A stretch of 51,093 nucleotides of DNA from Lyngbya sp. CCAP 1446/10 (GCF_026130175.1 NZ_JAIGNI010000067.1:1-51093); one strand, 5' to 3'. Positions 43,036 through 50,466 are shown, counted from the first letter of the stretch. A program made the numbers and translations. The notes: generated by a model not told the origin, from the letters alone.

Positions 43036-43857
43036 ATGAGCGAAACTCAATTAAAGCTAGGATTGGCAAAAGTTCAGCAACTTTATCGCAAAATGCAGGC
43101 CGATCAGAAAGCTTTGCAGCAGCAATTGAAAGAGTTTAAAACCCAGACGGGAAACTTTTCCGATGTCGTCGAGCAAGTCTTGCCCTCCGTAGTTTCAGTT
43201 TACGTGATGGATTGGGAGACAGGAGAAGAAATTTCTTCCGGTAGCGGCTTTTTTGTTTCCCCTGACATAATTGTCACTAACTATCACGTTGTCGAAGATA
43301 TTGCCGATGAAGATTATTTCTACGAAGAAAATGAAGTCGAACAGGTTTTAGTTGAAACTAATGACGGAAAGTTGAGAATGGCAGAGGTGGTATTTACTGG
43401 CAATGCGGAAGAGGATTTAGCATTGCTTTTGATTACTGGTTTTATGATCGATCCAGAAACAGGGGAACAAGTAGAATCTCCCGAAGAATATCCTCCTTTA
43501 GAGCTATCTTTTGATGTGAAAGTGGGCGATCGGGTAATTGCTGTGGGCAATCCTTTGGGGCAGTTTTCCTCAACTGTAACTCAAGGTATTATTAGTGCAA
43601 TTCGGGAACCGGAAGAGTATGAGGTGGGCGAGGATGATGAAGATGAGGTTGCGGAGGTGAAGGTGTTGCAAACTGATGCGGCGATTAATCCAGGAAATTC
43701 GGGCGGGCCATTGATTAATATGGCCGGTCAAGTGGTTGGTGTGAATACGTGGGGATGGGAAGATGCTGATAGTATTAATTTGGCGATCGCCTCCGTGGCT
43801 TTGGATGACTTTTTAGCTGGATTTGAGGAAACTTTTGAGGGTGATGGCGAGAATTAG
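43036..43857 (+). CDS. HtrA-like trypsin-type serine protease without PDZ domain
   Basis: A 273-residue S1C-type serine protease. The catalytic triad is His84 (IVTNYHVVED), Asp127 (NAEEDLALLLI) and Ser222 (DAAINPGNSGGPLIN). VGDRVIAVGNPLG and TVTQGIISAIREPEE are the usual DegP/HtrA signatures. Unlike DegP, it has no signal peptide, no PDZ domain and no LA-loop; instead residues 1-40 form a Lys/Gln-rich coiled coil. It should therefore be a cytoplasmic protease or chaperone-like protein. The surface is very acidic (EEYEVGEDDEDEVAEV inserted near 193-208). It is preceded by AGGGAAAGG as ribosome site and stands alone on its strand. Confidence 0.93.
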   Translation: MSETQLKLGLAKVQQLYRKMQADQKALQQQLKEFKTQTGNFSDVVEQVLPSVVSVYVMDWETGEEISSGSGFFVSPDIIVTNYHVVEDIADEDYFYEENEVEQVLVETNDGKLRMAEVVFTGNAEEDLALLLITGFMIDPETGEQVESPEEYPPLELSFDVKVGDRVIAVGNPLGQFSSTVTQGIISAIREPEEYEVGEDDEDEVAEVKVLQTDAAINPGNSGGPLINMAGQVVGVNTWGWEDADSINLAIASVALDDFLAGFEETFEGDGEN

Positions 43858-43888
43858 TCGGTAGTTGTCGGTAATCTGTGATTCTGGC

Positions 43889-43915
43889 GTTGGCGAAGCC
43901 CTCGAAGAGGATCGC
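43889..43915. repeat. REP-like interspersed repeat, copy 2
   Basis: GTTGGCGAAGCCCTCGAAGA followed by GGATCGC differs by one base from copy 1 at 15974-16000. It lies just after the protease gene. Confidence 0.8.
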
Positions 43916-43951
43916 TCTTTTTCTGAGACGGGATGAAAAGGGCGATCGCCT

Positions 43952-44509
43952 TTATGAGGAAATAGCCGAAGCAGGCGCAATTGTGCGGAGTGGCATCAGG
44001 AATTCTTGCTTTTCTTCGGGAGTGATGTAGCCACCATTGACGGCCATTTGCATTAGTTGTTCGACAAATTCTTTTAACTCTGTAATAACTTGAGTTTGAT
44101 GCAGTTGAAAGTGTTGATTTTGGGATTTTAGGGTAAACTCGTTTGGAGATAGATATCCAAACTTTTTGAAATTACAGCTAATGCGATCGTTGGCTAATGG
44201 CTGTAATTCCAGAGTGAGGCAAACACTTTCAACAAATTCTATTTTGATTGATTTTCCTTGGGATAAATCACTAAGTTTTTGGGGGAGTTCATCTTCTAGT
44301 ATCATGCAGATATCGGGGTCTAAAAAAACCTTGACTTTTTCTTGACCGATTTCTATTGATACTAGACGATCGCATTCAAAGCAAAATAGCTTCAAACCCA
44401 ACTCAAAATGCGAAAGTTCTCCTAATGAGTCATCTGGTGGCCCAGCGTATTTTTCGCAATTAGGTTCTTCTAGGTGGATGGTAAAATTGCTATATTTATT
44501 CATCTTCAT
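43952..44509 (-). CDS. Hypothetical protein downstream of the Doc module
   Basis: A 185-residue protein with no recognised family. It is acidic and mostly beta/alpha, with FNFTIHLEEPNCEKY-like start, a Cys pair (LFCFECDRLVSIEIG), VFLDPDICMILEDELPQ and a C-terminal helix LKEFVEQLMQMAVNGGYITPEEKQEF. It has no membrane segment or signal peptide. It lies 27 bp after the Doc toxin gene on the same strand and could be a third member of that unit. Its first codons overlap a 26-bp sequence (44505-44530) shared with the DUF5958 gene, so the join may be a recombination scar. Confidence 0.65.
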   Translation of the reverse strand: MKMNKYSNFTIHLEEPNCEKYAGPPDDSLGELSHFELGLKLFCFECDRLVSIEIGQEKVKVFLDPDICMILEDELPQKLSDLSQGKSIKIEFVESVCLTLELQPLANDRISCNFKKFGYLSPNEFTLKSQNQHFQLHQTQVITELKEFVEQLMQMAVNGGYITPEEKQEFLMPLRTIAPASAISS

Positions 44510-44530
44510 CTAAAACATTGCGATCGCTCA
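44505..44530. repeat. 26-bp sequence shared with the DUF5958 gene
   Basis: TTCATCTAAAACATTGCGAT followed by CGCTCA is identical to 47265-47290, where on the minus strand it encodes SDRNVLDE. On the minus strand here it encodes the same residues, in a 13-codon frame, suggesting a remnant of a second DUF5958 gene. Confidence 0.7.
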
Positions 44531-44536
44531 TTGCCA

Positions 44537-44926
44537 TTAAATAGATCGATCGACAATATGAGAGCGCAACCACTCAGTAAACTCATCGCGGGCGATCGCA
44601 CTTGATGCGACTTGTAAAATGATTTGTTCTTGCTCGTCTATCGGTGCAGAAATTTCAAATCTGTTCAAAACTAAAAAGACTTCCATTGCTGCGTGGCCGA
44701 TGCGTTTGTTACCATCCAAGAAGGGATGATTTTTAATTAAAGCAAAACCAATAGCTGAAGCTTTTTCTACGATAGTTGGGTAAAGTTCCTCTCCGCCAAA
44801 GGTCATGCGTGGCTGAGCTAAAGCTGACTCTAATGCTCCTAAATTGGCGATACCAGATGAGCCGCCAGACTGCTCGATAATGCGACGATAAAGTTCTAAG
44901 ACTTCAGTTAAAGTTAGATAGCGCAT
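44537..44926 (-). CDS. Doc-family toxin (death on curing)
   Basis: Doc toxins of the Fic fold block translation; the phage P1 founder phosphorylates EF-Tu. The 129-residue protein has the expected length and the family motif KNHPFLDGNKRIGHAA (65-80), with His67 as the catalytic residue and Asp71-Gly-Asn-Lys forming the nucleotide loop. GALESALAQP (30-39) and the LTEVLELYRRIIEQSGG start are also typical. The usual final Arg of AMP-transferring Fic proteins is His here, as expected for the Doc branch. Its ATG overlaps the antitoxin stop by one base (TAATG), a classic coupled toxin-antitoxin arrangement. Confidence 0.93.
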   Translation of the reverse strand: MRYLTLTEVLELYRRIIEQSGGSSGIANLGALESALAQPRMTFGGEELYPTIVEKASAIGFALIKNHPFLDGNKRIGHAAMEVFLVLNRFEISAPIDEQEQIILQVASSAIARDEFTEWLRSHIVDRSI

Positions 44927-45123
44927 TACGCCAGTTTTTTGTAGAGTTCAGCATTTTTGTTTAGGACGTATTGCATAGCATTTTCAAAGGATGTTTCTGG
45001 CGGTGCGATCAAGTTTTCAGCGCTCATGAGTAGTAATGCTTCTAGTGATATACCCAGGCTAGAGGCTGTTTCCTGTAGCTTGAGAAGACGTTCGTCGGGA
45101 ATTGTGATGGTAATGGTTTGCAT
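44926..45123 (-). CDS. Antitoxin of the Doc toxin (ribbon-helix-helix-like)
   Basis: A 65-residue protein that starts MQTITITIPDERLLKLQETA and continues SLGISLEALLLMSAENLI: a strand followed by two helices, the layout of ribbon-helix-helix antitoxins. The remaining C-terminal segment (FENAMQYVLNKNAELYKKLA) should thread into and inhibit the toxin. It directly precedes doc with a one-base overlap, as expected for antitoxin-first operons. The dimer would also repress its own promoter. It is not of the Phd family usually paired with P1 Doc, but such mixed pairs are common. Confidence 0.85.
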   Translation of the reverse strand: MQTITITIPDERLLKLQETASSLGISLEALLLMSAENLIAPPETSFENAMQYVLNKNAELYKKLA

Positions 45124-45180
45124 TCTGTTTGTAGCTTTGACGATACGCTGAGTCTAGCACATCAGCTATTTTAGGCTGAT

Positions 45181-45254
45181 GAAGTCCGCTCGCTGTCACT
45201 CATGCACTGCAATCTGTTGGAGGTTTCCCTTATTGTGTCACCTCGTCCGTCTAG
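45181..45254. repeat. Duplicated fragment of the RHH gene's 5' region
   Basis: Over about 75 bp this matches 48226-48300 with about seven mismatches. It includes the start codon and the first six codons (MSDSER) of the RHH gene on the minus strand and then diverges. Confidence 0.85.
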
Positions 45255-45303
45255 TTTGCAATGGGCGATCGGGCTTTTGGGGTTGATGGGCGATCGCACA
45301 TCT

Positions 45304-45885
45304 CTACTTAATAGGTTTAATTTCGGCTATTGGGCGATCGTTTTGCAAGAGTACCAAGATATTGCCCTCTTGAATGTGTTTAATAAAGCTTAAAACATCG
45401 CTCTGGATTTCATCAATATTAATGTCGATAGCAGTTGCACCGGAAATAATGGATTCAGCACGCGAAGATAAAGGAGGGGATTCATTAGCAGCTATTTTTT
45501 GCAACAAAGTGGTACATAAATCCCGATTTTGAAAATTGGTAGAATGTAACATTTTGGCATATAAATTTCTGGATAAATCCTCATTGAGGATTCCATAAAG
45601 TATAATCATTGTCCATTCTTTAGCATTAACAATCATCCTGTCGATCGCATCAATAAATTCCTGCAACTGGTCTTTTAGTTCAAAAGACTCCAGAAAATGA
45701 ATGAGTCCATACATGACTTCATGTTGTTCGCATCGGTCATCTAAAACTAGATACAGTTCTGGCAAATATTCGCGGTTGGGATGTAGAGCTAGTTCGGCGA
45801 GAGCAAAGTCAAAATTCATGGCTTCTTCATCCGATCGCATGAATTTATTAGCATTTAATATTTCTATCAATTGAGTAGCATTCAT
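45304..45885 (-). CDS. Imm30-like immunity protein with a Phd-like C-terminal tail
   Basis: A 193-residue protein. Residues 1-150 (ALAELALHPNREYLPELYLV, DDRCEQHEVMYGLIHFLESF, CTTLLQKIAANE) match the alpha-helical pattern I associate with Imm30 immunity proteins. The last 40 residues (INIDEIQSDVLSFIKHIQEG, then NILVLLQNDRPIAEIKPIK) look instead like the N-terminal core of a Phd/YefM antitoxin. That would make this a fusion of a polymorphic-toxin immunity protein and an antitoxin-like module. Its ATG overlaps the stop of the upstream toxin gene (ATGA), so they are coupled. The immunity role is inferred from this position and motif match; the fusion could be a chance read-through into an adjacent gene fragment. 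Confidence 0.8.
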   Translation of the reverse strand: MNATQLIEILNANKFMRSDEEAMNFDFALAELALHPNREYLPELYLVLDDRCEQHEVMYGLIHFLESFELKDQLQEFIDAIDRMIVNAKEWTMIILYGILNEDLSRNLYAKMLHSTNFQNRDLCTTLLQKIAANESPPLSSRAESIISGATAIDINIDEIQSDVLSFIKHIQEGNILVLLQNDRPIAEIKPIK

Positions 45886-46301
45886 CTTGTGTTTCCCACT
45901 TTATCAAAAGTACCTGACCATAGCAGCTTGTTTTGTTTGATGACTTGTTGTAAGTTCCGCCTAATCTGTGGTGTATACAACCCATCTTGGCGATAAATCG
46001 ATCGCACATCCCACACGGCACGAGCTAGAGCTTGCCGGGGCGATAGATTAAAGTATGGTTGTCTTTGTCCGTAGGATTGTGTACGCCGATGACGGCCACC
46101 CCTTCCTGGATGTGGCTGTTCCATCAAGATAGCAATACCCTTGTTTCTAGTGTAACCATAGATTCCTATTTGTTTCATATAGGTATCAGATGGAATATGA
46201 TGAGGTGTAAGGTTATCCCCTGTACGACGGATTTTGTTCAAGTCGCCAAATTGTCCGACTGAGCTTTCACCTGGAAGTAATCTAGGTATGTTATTTGCCA
46301 C
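45882..46301 (-). CDS. Orphan HNH-like polymorphic toxin tip
   Basis: A 139-residue protein corresponding only to the C-terminal toxic domain of a polymorphic toxin. GDNLTPHHIPSDTYMKQIGI, KGIAILMEQPHPGRGGRHRR and the Arg/Tyr-rich tail match the HHxxxD class of HNH/ENDO VII-fold nuclease tips, with the two His residues of HHIPSD as metal or catalytic residues. The usual start is not present: the frame opens from a GTG, and before that from a stop only about 17 codons upstream. No secretion or delivery domain is encoded nearby, and an IS1-family element lies 79 bp upstream. It is followed immediately by its likely immunity gene. Confidence 0.85.
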   Translation of the reverse strand: MANNIPRLLPGESSVGQFGDLNKIRRTGDNLTPHHIPSDTYMKQIGIYGYTRNKGIAILMEQPHPGRGGRHRRTQSYGQRQPYFNLSPRQALARAVWDVRSIYRQDGLYTPQIRRNLQQVIKQNKLLWSGTFDKVGNTR

Positions 46302-46379
46302 TCTTGTTTTTGAGGATGCTTTTTTTGTTTGATATTGAAAAAGGCTTCGCTATTTTAATTAAATCATGGAAGATTACTT

Positions 46380-47136
46380 GGCGTTGCTGAGTTATAGTAT
46401 GAACAGGAGGAATAATTTATGCAATGTCCAGAATGTAAATCAACCCATATCCGTAAAAATGGTAAGAAAAAAGGAAAACAGAACCACATTTGTGTGCAAT
46501 GCGGTCGTCAATTCATCAATGAGTATGAACCCCAACGAGGTTATAGCGAGGCCATCAAACGTGATTGTCTAAAAATGTATGTCAATGGCATGGGTTTACG
46601 GGCGATAGAACGAGTTAAGGGAGTCCATCATACCACGGTAATGAATTGGGTAAAACAAGTCGAAAAACTGTTACCAGATGTTTATGACCATGAAGTCATT
46701 CCAGAAGTTGGTGAGCTCGATGAATTACAAACTTATGTGAAAAAAAAAACAGATAAGATCTGGCTGTGGACAGCGGTTGACCACTTTAAGCCAGGAATTT
46801 TAGGATGGGTATTAGGGGATCATAGCGCTAAGACGTTTGAACCATTATGGGACAAAGTAAGTGCATGGAAATGCTATTTTTATGTAACAGATGGATGGTC
46901 TGTATATCCCATGTTTATCCCTGATGGTGATCAGATAATTAGCAAGACTTATATGACACGAGTAGAAGGAGAAAATACAAGACTAAGACATTCCGCCAGC
47001 TAGACTACATCGCAAGACTCTTTGTTATTCTAAGTGCGAGAAAATGCTCAAACATTCTATTAAGTTATTAATACATTACTTAAAATTTGATGATATCCCC
47101 ATGACCGGGGTATCCATACCTTGATTCAGCAACGCC
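46380..47136. mobile_element. IS1-family element with 8-bp target duplication
   Basis: The terminal inverted repeats are GGCGTTGCTGA (46380-46390) and TCAGCAACGCC (47126-47136), with further matches inward. The flanks GATTACTT (46372-46379) and GATTACTT (47137-47144) are an exact 8-bp target duplication. The 757-bp length fits IS1. The insertion is recent, since the duplication is perfect, although the transposase is frameshifted. Confidence 0.95.
46419..47124 (+). pseudogene. IS1-family transposase, frameshifted near the C-terminus
   Basis: The reading frame from 46419 gives 194 residues: an InsA-type zinc finger (CPECKSTHIRKNGKKKGKQN, CVQCGRQF), a helix-turn-helix, and the DDE catalytic core with Asp in GELDELQTY, Asp in FYVTDGWSVY and Glu in RVEGENTRLRH. 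The frame ends at 47001, but the expected continuation (ARLHRKTLCYSKCEKMLKHS to FDDIPMT) is present one frame over, from about 46993 to the TGA at 47124. A single-base indel near 46990 therefore truncates the C-terminal 40 residues. The A10 run at 46740-46749 is the type of site where IS1 elements shift frame, but here the frame is open across it. It is probably inactive. Confidence 0.9.
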
Positions 47137-47228
47137 GATTACTTTTGGGGCGAAAGGGCGATCGATCTTAGGTAGAAGTAGAGTATAAAATAGAGCGATC
47201 GCACTTTGGCGCTACAGCTTGCTACAAT

Positions 47229-47675
47229 TTAAACAAGAATGGTTTGTTCAAACTCATGCCTAATTTCATCTAAAACATTGCGATCGCTCAAATCGCGGTG
47301 CCACCAGTGGCTACATCCATCTTGACAATATTTGCTATACCTACGCGCATCAGCAATTGCTAATAAACTGATTAACAGGAAAAAGGCTTTGATAAATTCT
47401 GAGTCCGGCAGTTTCAAAAGCTTTGCCATTTGTTCCTTTAATCGCCCTTTACTCAGCAACACACAAGGGGTGTAAGTTGGGCGAAATTTTGATTTGGCAA
47501 TAGCTAGGGAAACATCTGTTTCTCTCGCTCCTGCTTGGAGTGCCATGTAGGATAGCCGCTGCAATATGTCCTGCTGAGTTTCGGTTGGGAAGCTCAAAAA
47601 CCAGTTTGTTGCATCTTGTTGGCTAATTAATTCTTGTTGAATTTGATTGATTGCAATTTCATCGGCTAGATTCAT
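47229..47675 (-). CDS. DUF5958-family protein, likely immunity partner
   Basis: A 148-residue protein that matches my memory of DUF5958: NWFLSFPTETQQDILQRLSY, AIAKSKFRPTYTPCVLL, LPDSEFIKAFFLLISLLAIA and CSHWWHRDLSDRNVLDEIR (near the C-terminus). It is predicted all-helical and cytoplasmic. Its start lies 17 bp inside the end of the nucleotidyltransferase-type toxin gene, so the genes are coupled, and that position is where an immunity protein is expected. An immunity role is inference. Part of its 3' coding sequence is repeated at 44505-44530. Confidence 0.8.
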   Translation of the reverse strand: MNLADEIAINQIQQELISQQDATNWFLSFPTETQQDILQRLSYMALQAGARETDVSLAIAKSKFRPTYTPCVLLSKGRLKEQMAKLLKLPDSEFIKAFFLLISLLAIADARRYSKYCQDGCSHWWHRDLSDRNVLDEIRHEFEQTILV

Positions 47676-47997
47676 TTGCGTTTCCTAAGTTTGGCTCAAA
47701 CATAATGTGAGGTTCTCCTGAGATGAGGGGGCCAGTAAAAATATCAATTCCAGTTTCTCTGCCTGAACTATTAATTTCGCCGCCACTTGTACCGCGAGGA
47801 ACAGAAGTGCGAGCGGAATGACGCTGGCGAGAGTTACCTAACATTATATAGTCCCAGTCAGAAGTTGGCGTACTTGTCCCGTTTGCTCTACTGCCAACAA
47901 CTATAATGGTTTGTTTTGTGCGATCGGCTGCATTCTGAATTCTCCTGGCATCTTCTGGAGATATGCCTGCTTTTGGCCATGTTTTGACACCTCTCAT
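47659..47997 (-). CDS. Orphan nucleotidyltransferase-type polymorphic toxin tip
   Basis: A 112-residue protein with the nucleotidyltransferase signature GSRANGTSTPTSDWDYIMLG (metal-binding Asp-x-Asp) and a later acidic position in GRETGIDIFTGPL. SPEDARRIQNAADRTKQTII precedes it, and RQRHSARTSVPRGTSGGEIN lies between. This matches C-terminal tips of polymorphic toxins related to minimal nucleotidyltransferases, which could modify tRNA or protein, but the target is unknown. No delivery domain precedes it. It starts at an ATG with no long upstream frame and overlaps the DUF5958 gene by 17 bp. The pair with an adjacent immunity gene is typical of orphan toxin modules that can recombine onto larger toxins. 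Confidence 0.82.
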   Translation of the reverse strand: MRGVKTWPKAGISPEDARRIQNAADRTKQTIIVVGSRANGTSTPTSDWDYIMLGNSRQRHSARTSVPRGTSGGEINSSGRETGIDIFTGPLISGEPHIMFEPNLGNANESSR

Positions 47998-48076
47998 TTA
48001 ATGAATATTAGCATGACAATAGGCGAGTTGTTTGGCACTTTTTGATTGAAAAATTAAGCGCTATCAAGCTTTAGTT

Positions 48077-48247
48077 TCACTCATCGGTTGATTTGAGTTT
48101 GCCGGATGCCTTTGCTTGGTCGATCGCATCCTGAATCAGAAGGTAGACAAAGTTGGATATCGATCGCTTTTCGAGATCGCACAACTTTTCTAGCTCTTTT
48201 TTCGCCTGTGTTGGCAAAACCACTGAAATCCGCTCGCTGTCACTCAT
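48077..48247 (-). CDS. Small ribbon-helix-helix (CopG-like) protein
   Basis: A 56-residue protein starting MSDSERISVVLPTQAKKELE and continuing KLCDLEKRSISNFVYLLIQD: a strand and two helices typical of ribbon-helix-helix DNA-binding proteins such as CopG or antitoxins. HIP1-type GCGATCGA words occur in frame. The C-terminus is short and charged (AKASGKLKSTDE), so there is little room for a toxin-binding tail. No toxin gene is adjacent. It may regulate plasmid or toxin genes. Its start region is duplicated at 45181-45254. Confidence 0.75.
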   Translation of the reverse strand: MSDSERISVVLPTQAKKELEKLCDLEKRSISNFVYLLIQDAIDQAKASGKLKSTDE

Positions 48248-48448
48248 GCCTTGCAATCTGTTGGAAGTTTCCCCTATTGTGCCACCTCGTCCGTCCAGTC
48301 AGTGCCTGCAAAGTCAGTTTTATGCTTACTAATACACACTAATGCTTATTTAGTGTTACTTTTATAGTTACAGTCAAAAGCCAGCGCCTCGACCGACCAA
48401 GTTTCCGCGCTGGCTATGGCTCCGTTTAGCAATGGAGACACCTCTATT
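48248..48448. other. Intergenic stretch upstream of the RHH gene
   Basis: No gene is seen. Its first part (48248-48300) is the upstream half of the segment duplicated at 45181-45254, so it probably includes the RHH gene's promoter. Confidence 0.45.
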
Positions 48449-48574
48449 ATGAAATACGAAGGATACCTTAAGCCCTGGGCAGTTGCCCGCTTGCTTCCCA
48501 GCTTGCAATGGGCGATCGTTGGTCGCTATCGCAGCCGATCCAATACTTCTCGGTTAAGGTCTAAGCGGTACTGA
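48449..48574 (+). CDS. Small KPWAVARLLP-type protein, probably truncated
   Basis: The ATG at 48449 opens 41 codons beginning MKYEGYLKPWAVARLLPSLQ and WAIVGRYRSRSN. I recall similar openings (KPWA-x-RLLP followed by an Arg-rich RFRSR segment) in small cyanobacterial proteins of unknown function. After RSRSN the sequence becomes unlike that family, and the stop lies within what appears to be the end of the IS4-family element, so the element probably cut off the C-terminal half. Confidence 0.5.
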   Translation: MKYEGYLKPWAVARLLPSLQWAIVGRYRSRSNTSRLRSKRY

Positions 48575-48937
48575 GAATAGAAACATGAAGCTCCTGGCGC
48601 TGAGTACCAGTACCTCTATGAAAAGGTTTTTTGGACAAAAACTTGGAGCGAGGTTTTTTAACAACGCGGGGTTATTTCGACCCTGACGTTTGGGTATCTT
48701 TTCATCCAAAATGTCGCGAATCAGCCCTTGAAAAAAAAAGGGTATAGTTGAGATTGTTCAATATTTTGAAAATTAGGAATTGCCCCATCACATTCAGAGT
48801 ACCAGTAAAACCAATCCGTAACGGTGAAATTCCCGCTGTTTGGGCCGCTTGAAACATTAAACAGCGGATGCACCAATGTCCGAGTAGCCAGCCATAAATT
48901 TCTTGAACAACTTCACGAGGCTTGAGAGAACGAATGG

Positions 48938-49778
48938 GGTAGTGCTTTTATGTAAAGGATGGAGAAAATTGAGGCGGTTGAACTTTCAGCATTCCTAATC
49001 GGATTTGGTGATTGTAGTCATGAATGAAGTTCCAAATAGCACCCTTGTGATTCTCCAACTTTTTAGAAAACGATAACGTCTTCCTGACTAATCGCGAAAT
49101 TCGTTGCCTGAGAGTATTGTTCAATCGTTCAATGTAACTGGTTAATCCGCTTTCCTTGCCGACGGACTTATGCCTTTTACTTGGTAAAACTACGGCATAG
49201 GCTTCCCAGTGATCGGTATAAATTTTGGCACATTGGCGATAGACACTCGGTAGTGAATCCCATAATGCAAGAGCCGACTTCGAGGAGCGATCTCCAATAT
49301 GACATCCGATCACTTCCCGAGTCTTGGTATCCATTGCTAACCAGACCCATTGTTTATTCCCTTTGTCGTCTACAAAAGACCAGAGTTCATCCATTTGGAC
49401 TGTATGTTTTCCAACTTCTTTCGGGATGACTGTGGCTTTGAGTTCTATTGCACCGTACAAGTGGTTCACATAATTTTGGAGCCAGCTCTCAGAAACGCCC
49501 ATGACTCGGGCAATACCAGCGAGGGAAATCCGTTCCAGCAGAAGTAACTCAATTTTTGCCAAAGTGTCGGTGTCTTTGGGTGTCCACTGAGGATTTTCGA
49601 CAAACTGCCGACCACAGTCGCGACATTTGTGGTTTTGTTTTCCCCGACGAGTCATCCCATTTTTCATCACATCGTCAGAACCACAAGTGGGACAAATTAG
49701 ATAGGGTTTCATGATGAGACTCCTCAAAAGACTAGACATAGAGGTATTATCCTCCATCCTTTACATAAAAGCACTACC
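48938..49778. mobile_element. IS1-family element inserted in the IS4 remnant
   Basis: The inverted repeats GGTAGTGCTTTTATGTAAAG and its complement CTTTACATAAAAGCACTACC are at the two ends, extending to GGATGGAG on the inside. The flanks CGAATGG (48931-48937 and 49779-49785) are a 7-bp target duplication (8 bp if the ends are placed one base differently). The insertion splits the IS4-family transposase gene. Confidence 0.94.
48948..49712 (-). CDS. IS1-family transposase
   Basis: A DDE transposase that appears intact. From the ATG at 49710-49712 (MKPYLICPTCGSDDVMKNGM) it is 254 residues. It has an N-terminal zinc finger (CPTCGSDDVMKNG, CRDCGRQF), a helix-turn-helix (LAGIARVMGVSESWLQNYVN), and catalytic Asp in HTVQMDELWSFV, Asp in KIYTDHWEAYAVV and Glu in TSYIERLNNTLR. 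The further upstream frame (from 49757) lies in the terminal repeat and is unlikely. It carries no frameshift and sits in a complete element with a target duplication, so it could be mobile. Confidence 0.93.
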   Translation of the reverse strand: MKPYLICPTCGSDDVMKNGMTRRGKQNHKCRDCGRQFVENPQWTPKDTDTLAKIELLLLERISLAGIARVMGVSESWLQNYVNHLYGAIELKATVIPKEVGKHTVQMDELWSFVDDKGNKQWVWLAMDTKTREVIGCHIGDRSSKSALALWDSLPSVYRQCAKIYTDHWEAYAVVLPSKRHKSVGKESGLTSYIERLNNTLRQRISRLVRKTLSFSKKLENHKGAIWNFIHDYNHQIRLGMLKVQPPQFSPSFT

Positions 49779-50466
49779 CGAATGGGAGTTTTGCGACCTA
49801 AAAGATGAGTTTTAAGTTCATCAATTGTACTTTCGATTTCCCATCGTTGGTGGTATTCTGCTGCTAATAAAGCTGGAAAAACCGTTATATCCATCAAACT
49901 GGTAATTAGACGATAAGTTTTTGGCTCCGAATCCGAGTCAATTGTGTACTCAATAATTCTGACTTGAATCTTTACTGCACCTTGCGGTGCGAGATTTACC
50001 ATCTGGATTTATCCAACTTAAATAAGAGCCATCTTCTAAAACTTGTTCGACCTCAAATTTGACGTTCGCAGGTAATCGACCTAAATAGTGACAAGATTGT
50101 TTAATTGTCGCATTGACCATTTTATAAGAGTGCAATCCCCTGTCCCACATCAGCAGCATTCCCTCCGTCACCGACCGGAGGAGTTTTTGAACCCGAACCC
50201 GCTCCCCAATGCGATAGGGACACATTAACGCATCAACAATTAGATGAGTTCCTGTTTCTACCAATAGCACTAATCTGACTTTTGGAAAAGCAGCTCCTTT
50301 CCCAGGGCGTGTTCCTGGATACCCAAAAACTCTGGCATTGGCTTGACTATCTGGGACATCTATCACTGTTCCATCTACTGCCATGACTCGTAATCCACCC
50401 AAAAAAGCCCCATCTGTTTGTGGTGAAGCCATTGGATGAACTACTCGCTCAAATAACTGAGTCATT

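Larger units (their letters stand above)
48640..50465 (-). pseudogene. IS4-family transposase pseudogene
   Basis: The minus strand from 50465 encodes IS4-family sequence: first catalytic Asp in RVMAVDGTVIDVPDSQ, second in MLLMWDRGLHSYKM, and the YREK motif with the Glu in AEYHQRWEIESTIDELKTHL. The frame shifts near 49990 (from WINPDGKSRT to the frame with GAVKIQVRIIEYTI). It is then interrupted at TPIR by the IS1-family insertion, and resumes at 48937 with SLKPREVVQEIYGWLLGHWC and RCLMFQAAQTAGISPLRIGF. Another shift lies near 48745, before GLIRDILDEKIPKRQGRNN. The N-terminal part is missing at the IS5-family junction. At least two frameshifts, one insertion and one truncation make it inactive. 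Confidence 0.9.
48555..50466. mobile_element. Degraded IS4-family element, interrupted twice
   Basis: IS4-type transposase coding sequence is found on both sides of an inserted IS1-family element (48938-49778), and its 5' third is replaced by an IS5-family element starting near 50467. The left limit is estimated from the end of recognisable coding sequence and the sequence change near 48560. Confidence 0.8.

Noticed and set aside
46740..46749. A10 run as a programmed frameshift in the IS1 transposase
   Set aside because: The DDE frame is already open across it; the disabling shift lies near 46990, at no slippery site.
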